Source of the DNA: Gammaproteobacteria bacterium
GTDB taxonomy: Bacteria > Pseudomonadota > Gammaproteobacteria > Steroidobacterales > SZUA-146
Reading direction: 5' to 3'
Assembly: GCA_003228965.1 (NCBI GenBank)
Contig: QIGP01000423.1
Span: 1-9,678, forward strand
Length of the DNA: 9,678 bases
The notes beneath the pieces are model-generated. The model was not told the DNA's origin and did no database searches. It saw nothing but the letters and a program-made list of their open reading frames with translations. The translations under genes and the position numbers were made by a program. Shown here one piece after another: positions 1-7,709 of the stretch. Within the stretch, counting starts at the first letter, position 1. The number at the start of each line of letters is the position of its first letter.

Positions 1-1
1 C

Positions 2-3000
2 ACGCTTGCCTTCAGTATGCCGACCCACAACCGGGGACTGGCCACACACAAGAACACGCCAGGCCTCTTTATCGAGTTGTATCCGCTGGTGGTTGAAGTA
101 AGCGACGACGACTCGTTTTTAAGTTTGTACCGCAAAGTTGCCCGTAACGTTCAAAAGCTGTTGGTCAACACGGGACCGGGTGTGAGCAGTTATGCTATTA
201 ACCGCGACGTGCAAGTTGTACTCAATTACATTACTGCTGAATTCGGTCCGTTTGGCGACATTTCTATGTCTTCGAAGTGGATTCACCCCGACTCCGGCGA
301 CCATAATCACCTTGTACGCGTTCAGGTGGAGAGTTTCGACGGACTCGGTAATTTACGTGTTCTGTTCGACGTTAACGAAAACGCGTTTCCGCAAGGCCAG
401 CGGGAATATCCGGGAGAGCACTTTTGCGCGTTGCTGGATGCCTTTACGCAAGATCCTGGGCAGCAAATCGCCTCCGCCAATGTGCTCGGCTGCGTTCAGC
501 CTCAGGAATCTGAAGGAGGAGGCAATAAGCTCGACACACAAGTTCTACCTATGGCCCACGTGCTGGAAGCATTTGCGGAGCAGGTAGAGCGTGTGCCCAA
601 CGAGACGGCGTTAACATGCGAAAATCATTCGCTCACATACCGCGAGTTCAATGACGAAGCTCAATCTTTTGCCTTAAAACTTTCATCAGAAGGTGTCAGT
701 GTCGGTGATCGCGTGGCTGTTGTGATGCCTCGCTCGATTGAGGCTGTCGTGGCTATTTACGGAACGTTGATGGCTGGCGCTGCCTACGTTCCTGTCGACA
801 CCGAATATCCCGAGACGCGTAGAAACTACATTATTGAAAATGTCGGTGCTAAAGTTTCTGTGTGCATCGATCAAGAAACCGGCACGACGTCCGCGACGCT
901 TAAATCGGTAACAGTGTCTTTGAATCAATACGATGCCAAGCCGTTTGATCAGGCACGGAATCTGGATCCTGAAGCAGCCGCGTATATTATCTATACGTCC
1001 GGTTCAACCGGTAAGCCAAAGGGTGTTGAAGTTACTCATGGTAGTTTGGCGAACTATATCCAATGGGCCAGAGCCTACTACCAGCCAGAGCAAGCTCTGA
1101 ACTGGCCTCTGTTTTCATCACTGGCGTTCGACCTGACGGTTACTTCGGTGTTCGTCCCACTGTGCAGCGGCGGTACGCTTGTCATATACCCCGAGCAAGC
1201 AGAGGAACACGACATAGTCGTAAGGCGAGTGGTTGAAGACAATCTCGTTGACATTATCAAACTGACTCCGGCGCACTTGTCTTTGCTGCAAGCCATGGAT
1301 TTGTCCACCAGTAGAATTCAAAGTCTCGTTGTTGGTGGCGAAGACTTTCGTACTGAGCTTGCGCGCTCTGTCGACAATTATTTTGGCGGCCGCGTACGTC
1401 TTTTTAACGAGTACGGTCCCACTGAAGGCACGGTGGCCTGTGCCATACATCGCTTCGATCCATTAAACGACACGTCTGTTTCTGTCCCCATAGGCCATTC
1501 TATTTCGGGATGTCGCCTGTATGTTTTAAGTGCCAGAGGCCTGCCTCAGCCATCGGGCGTAGTTGGTGAGCTCTACATTGGCGGTGCAGGAGTGGCGCGT
1601 GGCTATTTCCAGAACCAGGAGCTCACGGCTGAACGTTTCATCAATAGCCCGTTTAATCCAGGCGAGGTACTGTATCGGACGGGCGATCTGGCAAGAAGTC
1701 GACTTGACGTAAACGGCGAGCCAAATGGCTGGATGTGCCTTGGTCGTGTCGATTATCAGTTAAAGGTAAACGGACTGCGAATTGAAGCCGGAGAGGTTGA
1801 GCAGTGTTTGCTGCAGCTACCTGGCGTAACCGAGGCGGTCGTCTCTTTGCACGTGCCCGACGGACTGGTTGCACAGACGGATGAAGAGTTTTGTGTGCGC
1901 TGTGGCATTTCAAGCCGCCATCCGTCGGCGCAGCTTGATACAGATAGTGTCTGCAAGGTTTGCCATATTTATGCCGCTGAGTCTCAAAAAGCTCGGGACT
2001 ATTTTGGTGACCGCGGCGACCTTCAGAAAATTGTTGAGAGCATTCATGCAGAGTCGAAGTCGAGACCCGAAGGCGCTCCTGACTGCATGATGTTACTAAG
2101 TGGTGGTAAGGACAGCACCTACGCGTTGTGCCAGGTAGTGGACCTGGGCCTTAAGCCTTTGGTCTTTACGCTGGACAATGGTTTTATATCTCAAGGGGCA
2201 AAAGACAACATGGAACGTGTCACAGAGCATCTTGGCGTTGAGGTGATATCTGGTTCTACACCTGCGATGAATGCCATTTTTCGCGACAGCCTCAACCGTT
2301 TTAGCAACGTCTGCAACGGCTGCTTTAAAACTATTTATACGTTGAGTTTACAGATCGCTCGCGAACGAGGCATCCGTCATGTCTTCACAGGACTGTCCAG
2401 AGGTCAGATATTTGAAACACGGATTGCCGATTTTTTTCGTCAAGACGAATTCGACATAGATCGTATTGATTCTGTAATCGTTGAGGCGCGAAAAGCCTAT
2501 CACCGTGCCGACGACGCCGTGTCGCAGCTCATGGATGTTTCTCACTTCGAAGACGACAGTATTTTTACCGATATTGAGTACATAGATTACTACCGCTATA
2601 CCGATGTTTCGTTGGATACGATGCTTACGTATTTAAAAGAACGAGTGCCGTGGGTGCGACCTGCCGATACCGGACGGTCCACCAACTGTCTGATCAACGA
2701 GGCTGGAATTTTTGTCCACAAACAAGAAAGAGGCTTCCACAATTATTCTCTGCCCTATAGCTGGGACGTTCGTTTAGGCCACAAAGAACGAGACGCAGCG
2801 CGCGCAGAGCTTGATGACAACATTAACATTGATAATGTCAATCGTATCCTCGACGAAATCAAATACACGCCGCGTAGAGATTTGGCGCAGTCAAAACGGC
2901 GATCAGTGCTGGTGGCGCACTACGTATCCGTGTCCGAAATTGATAGCGATGCCATCAAGTCTCACCTGCGTACCATGTTACCAGAAGGCGTTATCCCTAC

Positions 3001-4792
3001 CGATTTCGTTCACGTCAACACGATGCCGCTTACGCCTAACGGAAAAATTGATCGTAAAGCGCTACCGTCGCCTGCGGCAAGCCGTTCGCATTTGGCGGTT
3101 AGCTACGAAACCCCGGACGGGCAAATTGAAAAAGTACTGGCCAAGGTTTGGCAGCAGGTATTTGGCATTGATCGTATTGGGGTTAACGATAACTTCTTCG
3201 AACTCGGCGGCGACTCTATAGTTAATATTCAAATTGTCGCAAGCGTCGCGAAACATGGATTGCTACTTTCTCCTCAGCAGGTATTCGACAGCCCCACTAT
3301 TCGGTCGCTAGCCGCCCAAGCAGGAACAGCAACGGAGCTTGCCAGTGAACAGGGGCCTGTTACCGGGGAGGTAGCTCTAACTCCCATACAAAAACGGTTT
3401 TTCTCATGGGAGTTGGCCGCACCGGGCAAGTATTGTCAATTTGTCATTTTGGATAGCGTAGGAGTTCTTGACGGCTACGCTCTTCAGGAAGCGTTGCGCC
3501 AACTGGTAGTGCACCACGACGTCCTTCGCGCGCGGTTTGCGTTGTCGTCGGTGGGATGGATGCAAATTTTTGGGGATACTGGCTGCGTTGAAAACATACT
3601 TGTTACAGACAATGTTTCGCACTTGTCGCTACAGGAGCGTAATACCTGGGTAACGCGGAAAATTGAGGACATCCAAAACGCATTCGACCTGAACGGAGGG
3701 AGTCTATTCAAAGCTGTACGGTTCGAAAACGATGGCGGTGACGATCAGTTACTACTGGTAGCCCATCACCTGGTGGTCGACGCTGTTTCCTGGTGGGTGT
3801 TGCTCGATGATCTGGAAGACAGCTATCGTCGTTTGATCGAGGGCAAGCCGGTTGAGCTTCCACCGAAAACATCTTCAATGCGGCATTGGGCACAAACGCA
3901 GGTCGATTTTGCACAAAGCGAATCAGCCCAGGCACAGTTACCTATGTGGCAAAAAACGGTTAACGGAGCAGATGTATCTTCGGCTTTCAAATTGAAGCGG
4001 GTTACCGCAGATAGCGCACCGGTGGAGCACAGCGCTTCGTATACGTTCAGTCTGGACGAAGTTACCAGTCGAATGCTGCTTACTGAAGTTGCCGCGAATT
4101 GGCGTGCTCAGCCACAAGATTTGATCCTCACCGCATTCATTGAGACCGTGGCCGACTGGAACGGAGCGAATTCCATTACTCTGGACCTCGAAGCTCATGG
4201 TCGTGAGCAAGTTAGCGCGGAAGTTGACGTGCTGCGTACTGTGGGGTGGTTCACAAGTGTTTATCCTGTGAACATAGGAGACCTTGATGCTGCTGTCGAC
4301 GATCCCGTCGGTTCACTGCGAGAGTTAAGAGATACGCTCCGCGCCATTGATCTGGGCGGAGTGGGTTACGGCGCGATGCGCTACGCCTCGCCGGACTCTG
4401 AACTCGCCATTTCGTTGGTACCAGCCAATAAAATACCGGTCGTGTTTAACTACCTGGGTTCTTGGCGCAAGCAACGGCAAAAAGATGCGCTGTTTCACTT
4501 TTCCCGGCCTCTTGGGGCCTCGTTCGGAGCAGAAAATCAAAAGCCGTATGAGTGGGAAATCAATGCCCTGTTTTTCGATGGTTCGTTGCAACTGACCTGG
4601 GACTATGCGCCGCATATCACCGATGGGAAAACAATTGCCGAACTGGCTACGCTAATGCGGGTCAAACTACGTCAACTGATCGAGCATTGCGCTAAAGTTC
4701 CTGACGCGCAGTTTACGCCGCAAGATTTTCCAAACGCAGGTCTCGACCAAAGTGACCTGGACGACCTTTTAGCCGACTACGGAGATCTATAG
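2..4792 (+). CDS. NRPS module C(partial)-A(Asn-like)-[PP-loop ATPase insert]-PCP-E, 5' truncated
   Basis: One elongation module of a peptide synthetase. The reading frame is open to the window edge and the first Met (position 17) lies inside a C-domain motif (SMPTHNRG), so the true start is upstream. Residues below count from that Met. 1-165: C-terminal half of a C domain. About 175-620: A-domain core, with A3 YTSGSTGKPKG near 325 and A8 GRVDYQLKVNG from 576. About 620-960: inserted ATPase domain, listed separately. 962-1020: A small subdomain with LTPNGKIDRKAL (K1010). 1030-1100: PCP, LGGDS with phosphopantetheine Ser1067. 1115-1580: E domain with PIQ (1123), HHLVVDAVSW (H1250, H1251, D1255) and LEAHGRE (Glu1392); the catalytic His and Glu are present, so it is probably active. 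Pocket residues aligned by eye to GrsA: D372, L373, T376, K415, V438, G440, E465, V473, A474, K1010, close to published Asn codes. The protein ends in a usual post-E tail (TPQDFPNAGL). Confidence 0.95.
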   Translation, partial: TLAFSMPTHNRGLATHKNTPGLFIELYPLVVEVSDDDSFLSLYRKVARNVQKLLVNTGPGVSSYAINRDVQVVLNYITAEFGPFGDISMSSKWIHPDSGDHNHLVRVQVESFDGLGNLRVLFDVNENAFPQGQREYPGEHFCALLDAFTQDPGQQIASANVLGCVQPQESEGGGNKLDTQVLPMAHVLEAFAEQVERVPNETALTCENHSLTYREFNDEAQSFALKLSSEGVSVGDRVAVVMPRSIEAVVAIYGTLMAGAAYVPVDTEYPETRRNYIIENVGAKVSVCIDQETGTTSATLKSVTVSLNQYDAKPFDQARNLDPEAAAYIIYTSGSTGKPKGVEVTHGSLANYIQWARAYYQPEQALNWPLFSSLAFDLTVTSVFVPLCSGGTLVIYPEQAEEHDIVVRRVVEDNLVDIIKLTPAHLSLLQAMDLSTSRIQSLVVGGEDFRTELARSVDNYFGGRVRLFNEYGPTEGTVACAIHRFDPLNDTSVSVPIGHSISGCRLYVLSARGLPQPSGVVGELYIGGAGVARGYFQNQELTAERFINSPFNPGEVLYRTGDLARSRLDVNGEPNGWMCLGRVDYQLKVNGLRIEAGEVEQCLLQLPGVTEAVVSLHVPDGLVAQTDEEFCVRCGISSRHPSAQLDTDSVCKVCHIYAAESQKARDYFGDRGDLQKIVESIHAESKSRPEGAPDCMMLLSGGKDSTYALCQVVDLGLKPLVFTLDNGFISQGAKDNMERVTEHLGVEVISGSTPAMNAIFRDSLNRFSNVCNGCFKTIYTLSLQIARERGIRHVFTGLSRGQIFETRIADFFRQDEFDIDRIDSVIVEARKAYHRADDAVSQLMDVSHFEDDSIFTDIEYIDYYRYTDVSLDTMLTYLKERVPWVRPADTGRSTNCLINEAGIFVHKQERGFHNYSLPYSWDVRLGHKERDAARAELDDNINIDNVNRILDEIKYTPRRDLAQSKRRSVLVAHYVSVSEIDSDAIKSHLRTMLPEGVIPTDFVHVNTMPLTPNGKIDRKALPSPAASRSHLAVSYETPDGQIEKVLAKVWQQVFGIDRIGVNDNFFELGGDSIVNIQIVASVAKHGLLLSPQQVFDSPTIRSLAAQAGTATELASEQGPVTGEVALTPIQKRFFSWELAAPGKYCQFVILDSVGVLDGYALQEALRQLVVHHDVLRARFALSSVGWMQIFGDTGCVENILVTDNVSHLSLQERNTWVTRKIEDIQNAFDLNGGSLFKAVRFENDGGDDQLLLVAHHLVVDAVSWWVLLDDLEDSYRRLIEGKPVELPPKTSSMRHWAQTQVDFAQSESAQAQLPMWQKTVNGADVSSAFKLKRVTADSAPVEHSASYTFSLDEVTSRMLLTEVAANWRAQPQDLILTAFIETVADWNGANSITLDLEAHGREQVSAEVDVLRTVGWFTSVYPVNIGDLDAAVDDPVGSLRELRDTLRAIDLGGVGYGAMRYASPDSELAISLVPANKIPVVFNYLGSWRKQRQKDALFHFSRPLGASFGAENQKPYEWEINALFFDGSLQLTWDYAPHITDGKTIAELATLMRVKLRQLIEHCAKVPDAQFTPQDFPNAGLDQSDLDDLLADYGDL
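1874..2899 (+). other. PP-loop (AANH-type) ATPase domain inserted in the A8-A9 loop of the first A domain
   Basis: A domain of about 340 residues embedded in frame inside the adenylation domain (residues about 620-960 from Met at 17). Seen: CVRC (C626, C629) and CKVC (C646, C649), a zinc-ribbon-like double pair; the PP-loop SGGKDS at 695-700, which marks ATP pyrophosphatases that adenylate a carbonyl or carboxyl oxygen; CNGC (C766, C769) 71 residues after the PP-loop; a TGLSRG stretch where tRNA-thiolating homologues have TGH; and a later lone Cys, C891, in TNCLINEAG. PP-loop, then CxxC, then a distant Cys is the layout of the [4Fe-4S] ligands in TtcA and TtuA. The N-terminal cysteine region also recalls WbpG/WbuX sugar amidotransferases. 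A-domain sequence is intact on both sides, so this is an insertion and not a replacement. Family membership is firm. The reaction (sulfur or nitrogen transfer to an amide) is inferred. Confidence 0.85.
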
Positions 4793-4847
4793 TGGTCTTC
4801 GTTGAGCAATTAGCCTGTCTTACTTACGTGTGGGTAGAAAAGAGTCA
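4793..4847 (+). other. Short intergenic gap between the first two NRPS genes
   Basis: Fifty-five bases separate the TAG stop of the first gene from the preferred ATG of the second. I see no inverted repeat followed by a T-run and no convincing -35/-10 pair, so read-through transcription of a single operon is most likely. A GTG at 4830 opens the same frame 18 bases earlier but has no purine-rich stretch ahead of it. Confidence 0.5.
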
Positions 4848-7709
4848 ATGAAGCCACGTAATATCGAATCAATATTCCGTCTGACCCCGTTACAGGAAGG
4901 TTTGCTCTTTCACACCCTGGAAGACCCTTCCAGCGGCGCGTATTTTGACCAGTACAGCGCCACGCTAAGGGGTGATATTGACTTTGAGCTGATGCGTGCG
5001 GCTTGGCAGGGCGCTGTTGAACAGCATGCTGTATTAAGAACCTTTTTCACGTGGGAAAAACGCGATAATCCACTACAGGTGGTACGGGAAAAAGTCGAGA
5101 TTCCGTTTGAAGTAGTAGACCTTGGTGTAGTTTCGGTGGAACAGCAACAAGCGCGCATAGCCCAGTATCTGAAAGAAGACCGACGCGAGGGTTTCGTGCT
5201 CGATCAGGCTCCGCTTGTGCGTGTGCGCTACTTTAAACTTACCGACGACACGGCACGTATGGTGTGGAGTTTCCACCATCTCACTCTTGACGGTTGGTCG
5301 GTGAGATTGATTTTAGCTGAAGTAAAGCAGCGCTATCATGCATTGGTACTGAAAGAGCCTGTTGCGATCGAGCAGGCGCCTACGTTCGAGCAATTTGTGG
5401 CGTGGCAAAGTCAGCGGGAGTCTTCAGGCGCAAAGCAATACTGGAGCGAGTACCTTAAAGGGTTTATCTCTCCTTCGACACCGCGCCTGGCCAATATTGA
5501 ACCTTCGACAAATGAACGTGCCTTGCAGACGACCCTGTCGCTCAATGCAGAACTTGGGAAACGTTTGGCGCAGTTCGCACGCGATTCCCGAGTGACTCTT
5601 AATACGCTCTTCGTCGCGGCGTGGGGGCTCGTATTAAGTCGCTACTGCGACCGCGAAGACGTTGTTTTCGGCACGACATCGGCCGGTAGGCCACCGGCTC
5701 TTGCCGGAATAGAGCGCACGGCTGGATTGTTTATTACCACGTTGCCCATGCGCGTTAATACCGCGAATAACCAACCGGTATCGGAATTGCTGGGCGCAAT
5801 CCAGAGAGAGCAAACCCGGCAGCGTGACTTTGATCACGTTGGGCTTAACGTAATCCAAAGAGCAAGTGACGTACCGTCGGGAATACCGCTATTTGAAACG
5901 CTGCTGGTATTCGAAAATTTTCCGGCGTTTTCTACATCGAGTGCCGCAAGCTTCGTGCTCGATGAAGAACAGTTTAGTGAATACAGTCACTATCCTCTTG
6001 CTTTGCTCGTAGTACCCGGGGAGTCCACTGAGCTAATCGTTGTGCATCAGCCCGATGTCTATTCGTCACAGAGCGTCTCAAGAATGTTGGGTAGTGTAGA
6101 GAAAGCTCTTGAGGGCCTGATGGCAGAAGCCAGGTCAGCAGACATCGATGTGTTGACGGAGCAGGAGCGGGAACAGATTTACAGTGCTGCCAAAGGTATT
6201 GAGATAGAAAAAACCTCGGCTTCAGTACTGGTCGAGTTCGAGCGCTGTGTTGAAGAAACGCCGGGACATGTGGCTCTTGCATGTGGTGCAGAGCAATTTA
6301 CTTATGCCCAAATAGACAGGCTGGCAAACCTTGTGGCTAAGGAGCTTGCCTCCAAGGCCTATCGCGATGCTTGCGCCACCGTTATTGTGTGCGAGCGCAA
6401 TCACTGGCCTGTAGTGGCCCAACTGGCGTCTATGAAAGCAGGTAAAGTGTATTCGACACTTGACGCGAAAGACCCGGTCAGTCGCATAGACTTTGTTATC
6501 GATGATCTCACGAATGCGCTTGGTGAAAAAGAGGGCCTTACCGGGCAAGCAGATGCCGTACTAATAACAACGGCTGAGTTGAACAAGGACCGCGCGCTTG
6601 CAAGTCACCGTGCGTTGCTCATCGACCAGCTGGATACTTCTTTGGGCGACGAATCAGGTTTACCACTTTTGAAGCACCGTTGCGACACTCCTGCGTACGT
6701 CATCTACACGTCGGGTTCGACCGGACGCCCAAAAGGGGTGCTTGTCAGCCACGGCAGCCTGGTCAATTCAACCCTCGCGCGCAATCACTTTTACCCTAAA
6801 GGGCCGCGCGTCTTTGCACTGCTGTCTTCTCTTGCAACCGACAGCTCCATTGCCGGCGTATATTGGACGTTGTGTACCGGCGGTACGCTCGTTATACCTA
6901 AAGAACGCGCTGAACTCGATGTGACCACACTAGTTGAACTGTTTGCGGCTCAGTACGTGACTCACACTTTATGTGTACCGAGCCTCTATGCACTGATACT
7001 TGATGCGCTTGAGCTAACCGAAGTAATGTCGCTTGAAGCTGTTATTGTTGCAGGCGAGGCGTGTCCGTTGTCCCTCGTGAAACGTCATTCTGCGAGGCTG
7101 CCCAACGTGGCTATGTATAACGAATACGGACCGAGCGAGTCCTGTGTCTGGGTGACGGCTGCACAACTAAAAGGCAGTGACCGCCACGTTTCGATCGGGC
7201 GACCCATTTGCAATACTCGGGCGCTGATTCTCGATCAGCACAGACGTCTGGCTCCAAGAGGTGTGGCCGGGGAGTTGTACGTAGGCGGTGCCAATCTTGC
7301 CGAGGGATACATCAACGGCGAGCAAAATAATTTTGATGCGTTTCCTTCTTTACGGTTCCCGCTTGACGAACGATTTTATCGCACAGGCGACAGGGTCGTG
7401 CTTAACGACGATGACCAGCTCGAATACATCGGACGTGTCGATAGCCAGCTCAAAGTCAGAGGTTTTCGCGTTGAGCCTGGCGAAGTTGAAGCGGCGATTT
7501 GTTTACACGAGCAAGTGCAGGCCGCCGTCGTGTTGGTGGACGATAACGACCTTGATGCTGTTCTGAACGAGGCGATCGCATCTGCCCAAAACTCTCATGT
7601 AGCATTCCTTGAGAAAGCAATGGTAAAAATTGAACAGATGGACGACATTGAGGTTGAAAGAGCCTTGAATCAGTTATCCGGCGTATCGGAGTCCACACAG
7701 TATGACTAA
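4848..7709 (+). CDS. NRPS C domain plus adenylation core only (A domain truncated after A8)
   Basis: Residues count from ATG 4848, preferred over GTG 4830 because GGGTAGAAAAGAG precedes it and the C domain begins a few residues later; 953 aa. Residues 5-430: C domain with LTPLQEGLLFH and HHLTLDG (H143, H144, D148). The LQEGLLFH form is typical of C domains accepting a D-residue from an upstream E domain, which fits the preceding gene. About 460-890: A-domain core with YTSGSTGRPKG (from 620), NEYGPSE (758-764), YRTGD and A8 GRVDSQLKVRGFR (from 862). The A2 region is degenerate (MKAGKVYSTLDAKDP). Pocket residues by eye: D665, S666, A669, L708, I733, A735, E759, V767, W768, a code I do not recognise. 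The protein stops about 70 residues after A8, with no A9, A10, small subdomain or PCP. The helical-looking tail (IEVERALNQLSG) could be a docking element. The missing subdomain is encoded from 8490. Confidence 0.93.
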   Translation: MKPRNIESIFRLTPLQEGLLFHTLEDPSSGAYFDQYSATLRGDIDFELMRAAWQGAVEQHAVLRTFFTWEKRDNPLQVVREKVEIPFEVVDLGVVSVEQQQARIAQYLKEDRREGFVLDQAPLVRVRYFKLTDDTARMVWSFHHLTLDGWSVRLILAEVKQRYHALVLKEPVAIEQAPTFEQFVAWQSQRESSGAKQYWSEYLKGFISPSTPRLANIEPSTNERALQTTLSLNAELGKRLAQFARDSRVTLNTLFVAAWGLVLSRYCDREDVVFGTTSAGRPPALAGIERTAGLFITTLPMRVNTANNQPVSELLGAIQREQTRQRDFDHVGLNVIQRASDVPSGIPLFETLLVFENFPAFSTSSAASFVLDEEQFSEYSHYPLALLVVPGESTELIVVHQPDVYSSQSVSRMLGSVEKALEGLMAEARSADIDVLTEQEREQIYSAAKGIEIEKTSASVLVEFERCVEETPGHVALACGAEQFTYAQIDRLANLVAKELASKAYRDACATVIVCERNHWPVVAQLASMKAGKVYSTLDAKDPVSRIDFVIDDLTNALGEKEGLTGQADAVLITTAELNKDRALASHRALLIDQLDTSLGDESGLPLLKHRCDTPAYVIYTSGSTGRPKGVLVSHGSLVNSTLARNHFYPKGPRVFALLSSLATDSSIAGVYWTLCTGGTLVIPKERAELDVTTLVELFAAQYVTHTLCVPSLYALILDALELTEVMSLEAVIVAGEACPLSLVKRHSARLPNVAMYNEYGPSESCVWVTAAQLKGSDRHVSIGRPICNTRALILDQHRRLAPRGVAGELYVGGANLAEGYINGEQNNFDAFPSLRFPLDERFYRTGDRVVLNDDDQLEYIGRVDSQLKVRGFRVEPGEVEAAICLHEQVQAAVVLVDDNDLDAVLNEAIASAQNSHVAFLEKAMVKIEQMDDIEVERALNQLSGVSESTQYD
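7702..7709 (+). promoter_or_regulatory. 8-base stop/start overlap coupling the C-A core gene to the methyltransferase gene
   Basis: The sequence ATGACTAA holds the methyltransferase start (ATG, 7702) and the upstream gene's stop (TAA, 7707-7709) in different frames. A CGGAG stretch lies about 11 bases before the ATG. This arrangement usually gives translational coupling and near-equal amounts of the two proteins, as a split enzyme would need. Confidence 0.6.

Noticed and set aside
17..19. ATG as the start of the first NRPS gene
   Set aside because: The frame is open upstream and this Met lies in the SMPTHNRG motif in the middle of a C domain, so the gene begins before the window.
1892..2899. 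Insert as a WbpG/WbuX-type N-acetyl sugar amidotransferase
   Set aside because: The N-terminal cysteine pairs and PP-loop fit, but the CNGC after the PP-loop and the later TNCLINEAG cysteine fit TtuA/TtcA-type enzymes better, and no sugar pathway is nearby. Kept as an alternative.
3764..3793. HHLVVDA (Ala where many domains have Gly) as a sign of a dead E domain
   Set aside because: Ala is common at this place in E domains, and the catalytic His and Glu are both present; the same form recurs at 9471.
3404..3935. Overlapping antisense open frames as extra genes, here and throughout
   Set aside because: They lie wholly inside strongly conserved NRPS coding sequence, have no recognisable protein motifs and are expected by chance.
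4830..4832. GTG as the start of the second NRPS gene
   Set aside because: It is possible, but no purine-rich site precedes it, while ATG 4848 has GGGTAGAAAAGAG upstream and sits where C-domain proteins usually begin. Not excluded.
1160..6905. Near-identical stretches in the two A domains (for example GGCGGTACGCT near 1170 and 6880) as DNA repeats
   Set aside because: They encode the same conserved A-domain motif and reflect domain homology; I see no extended direct repeats.
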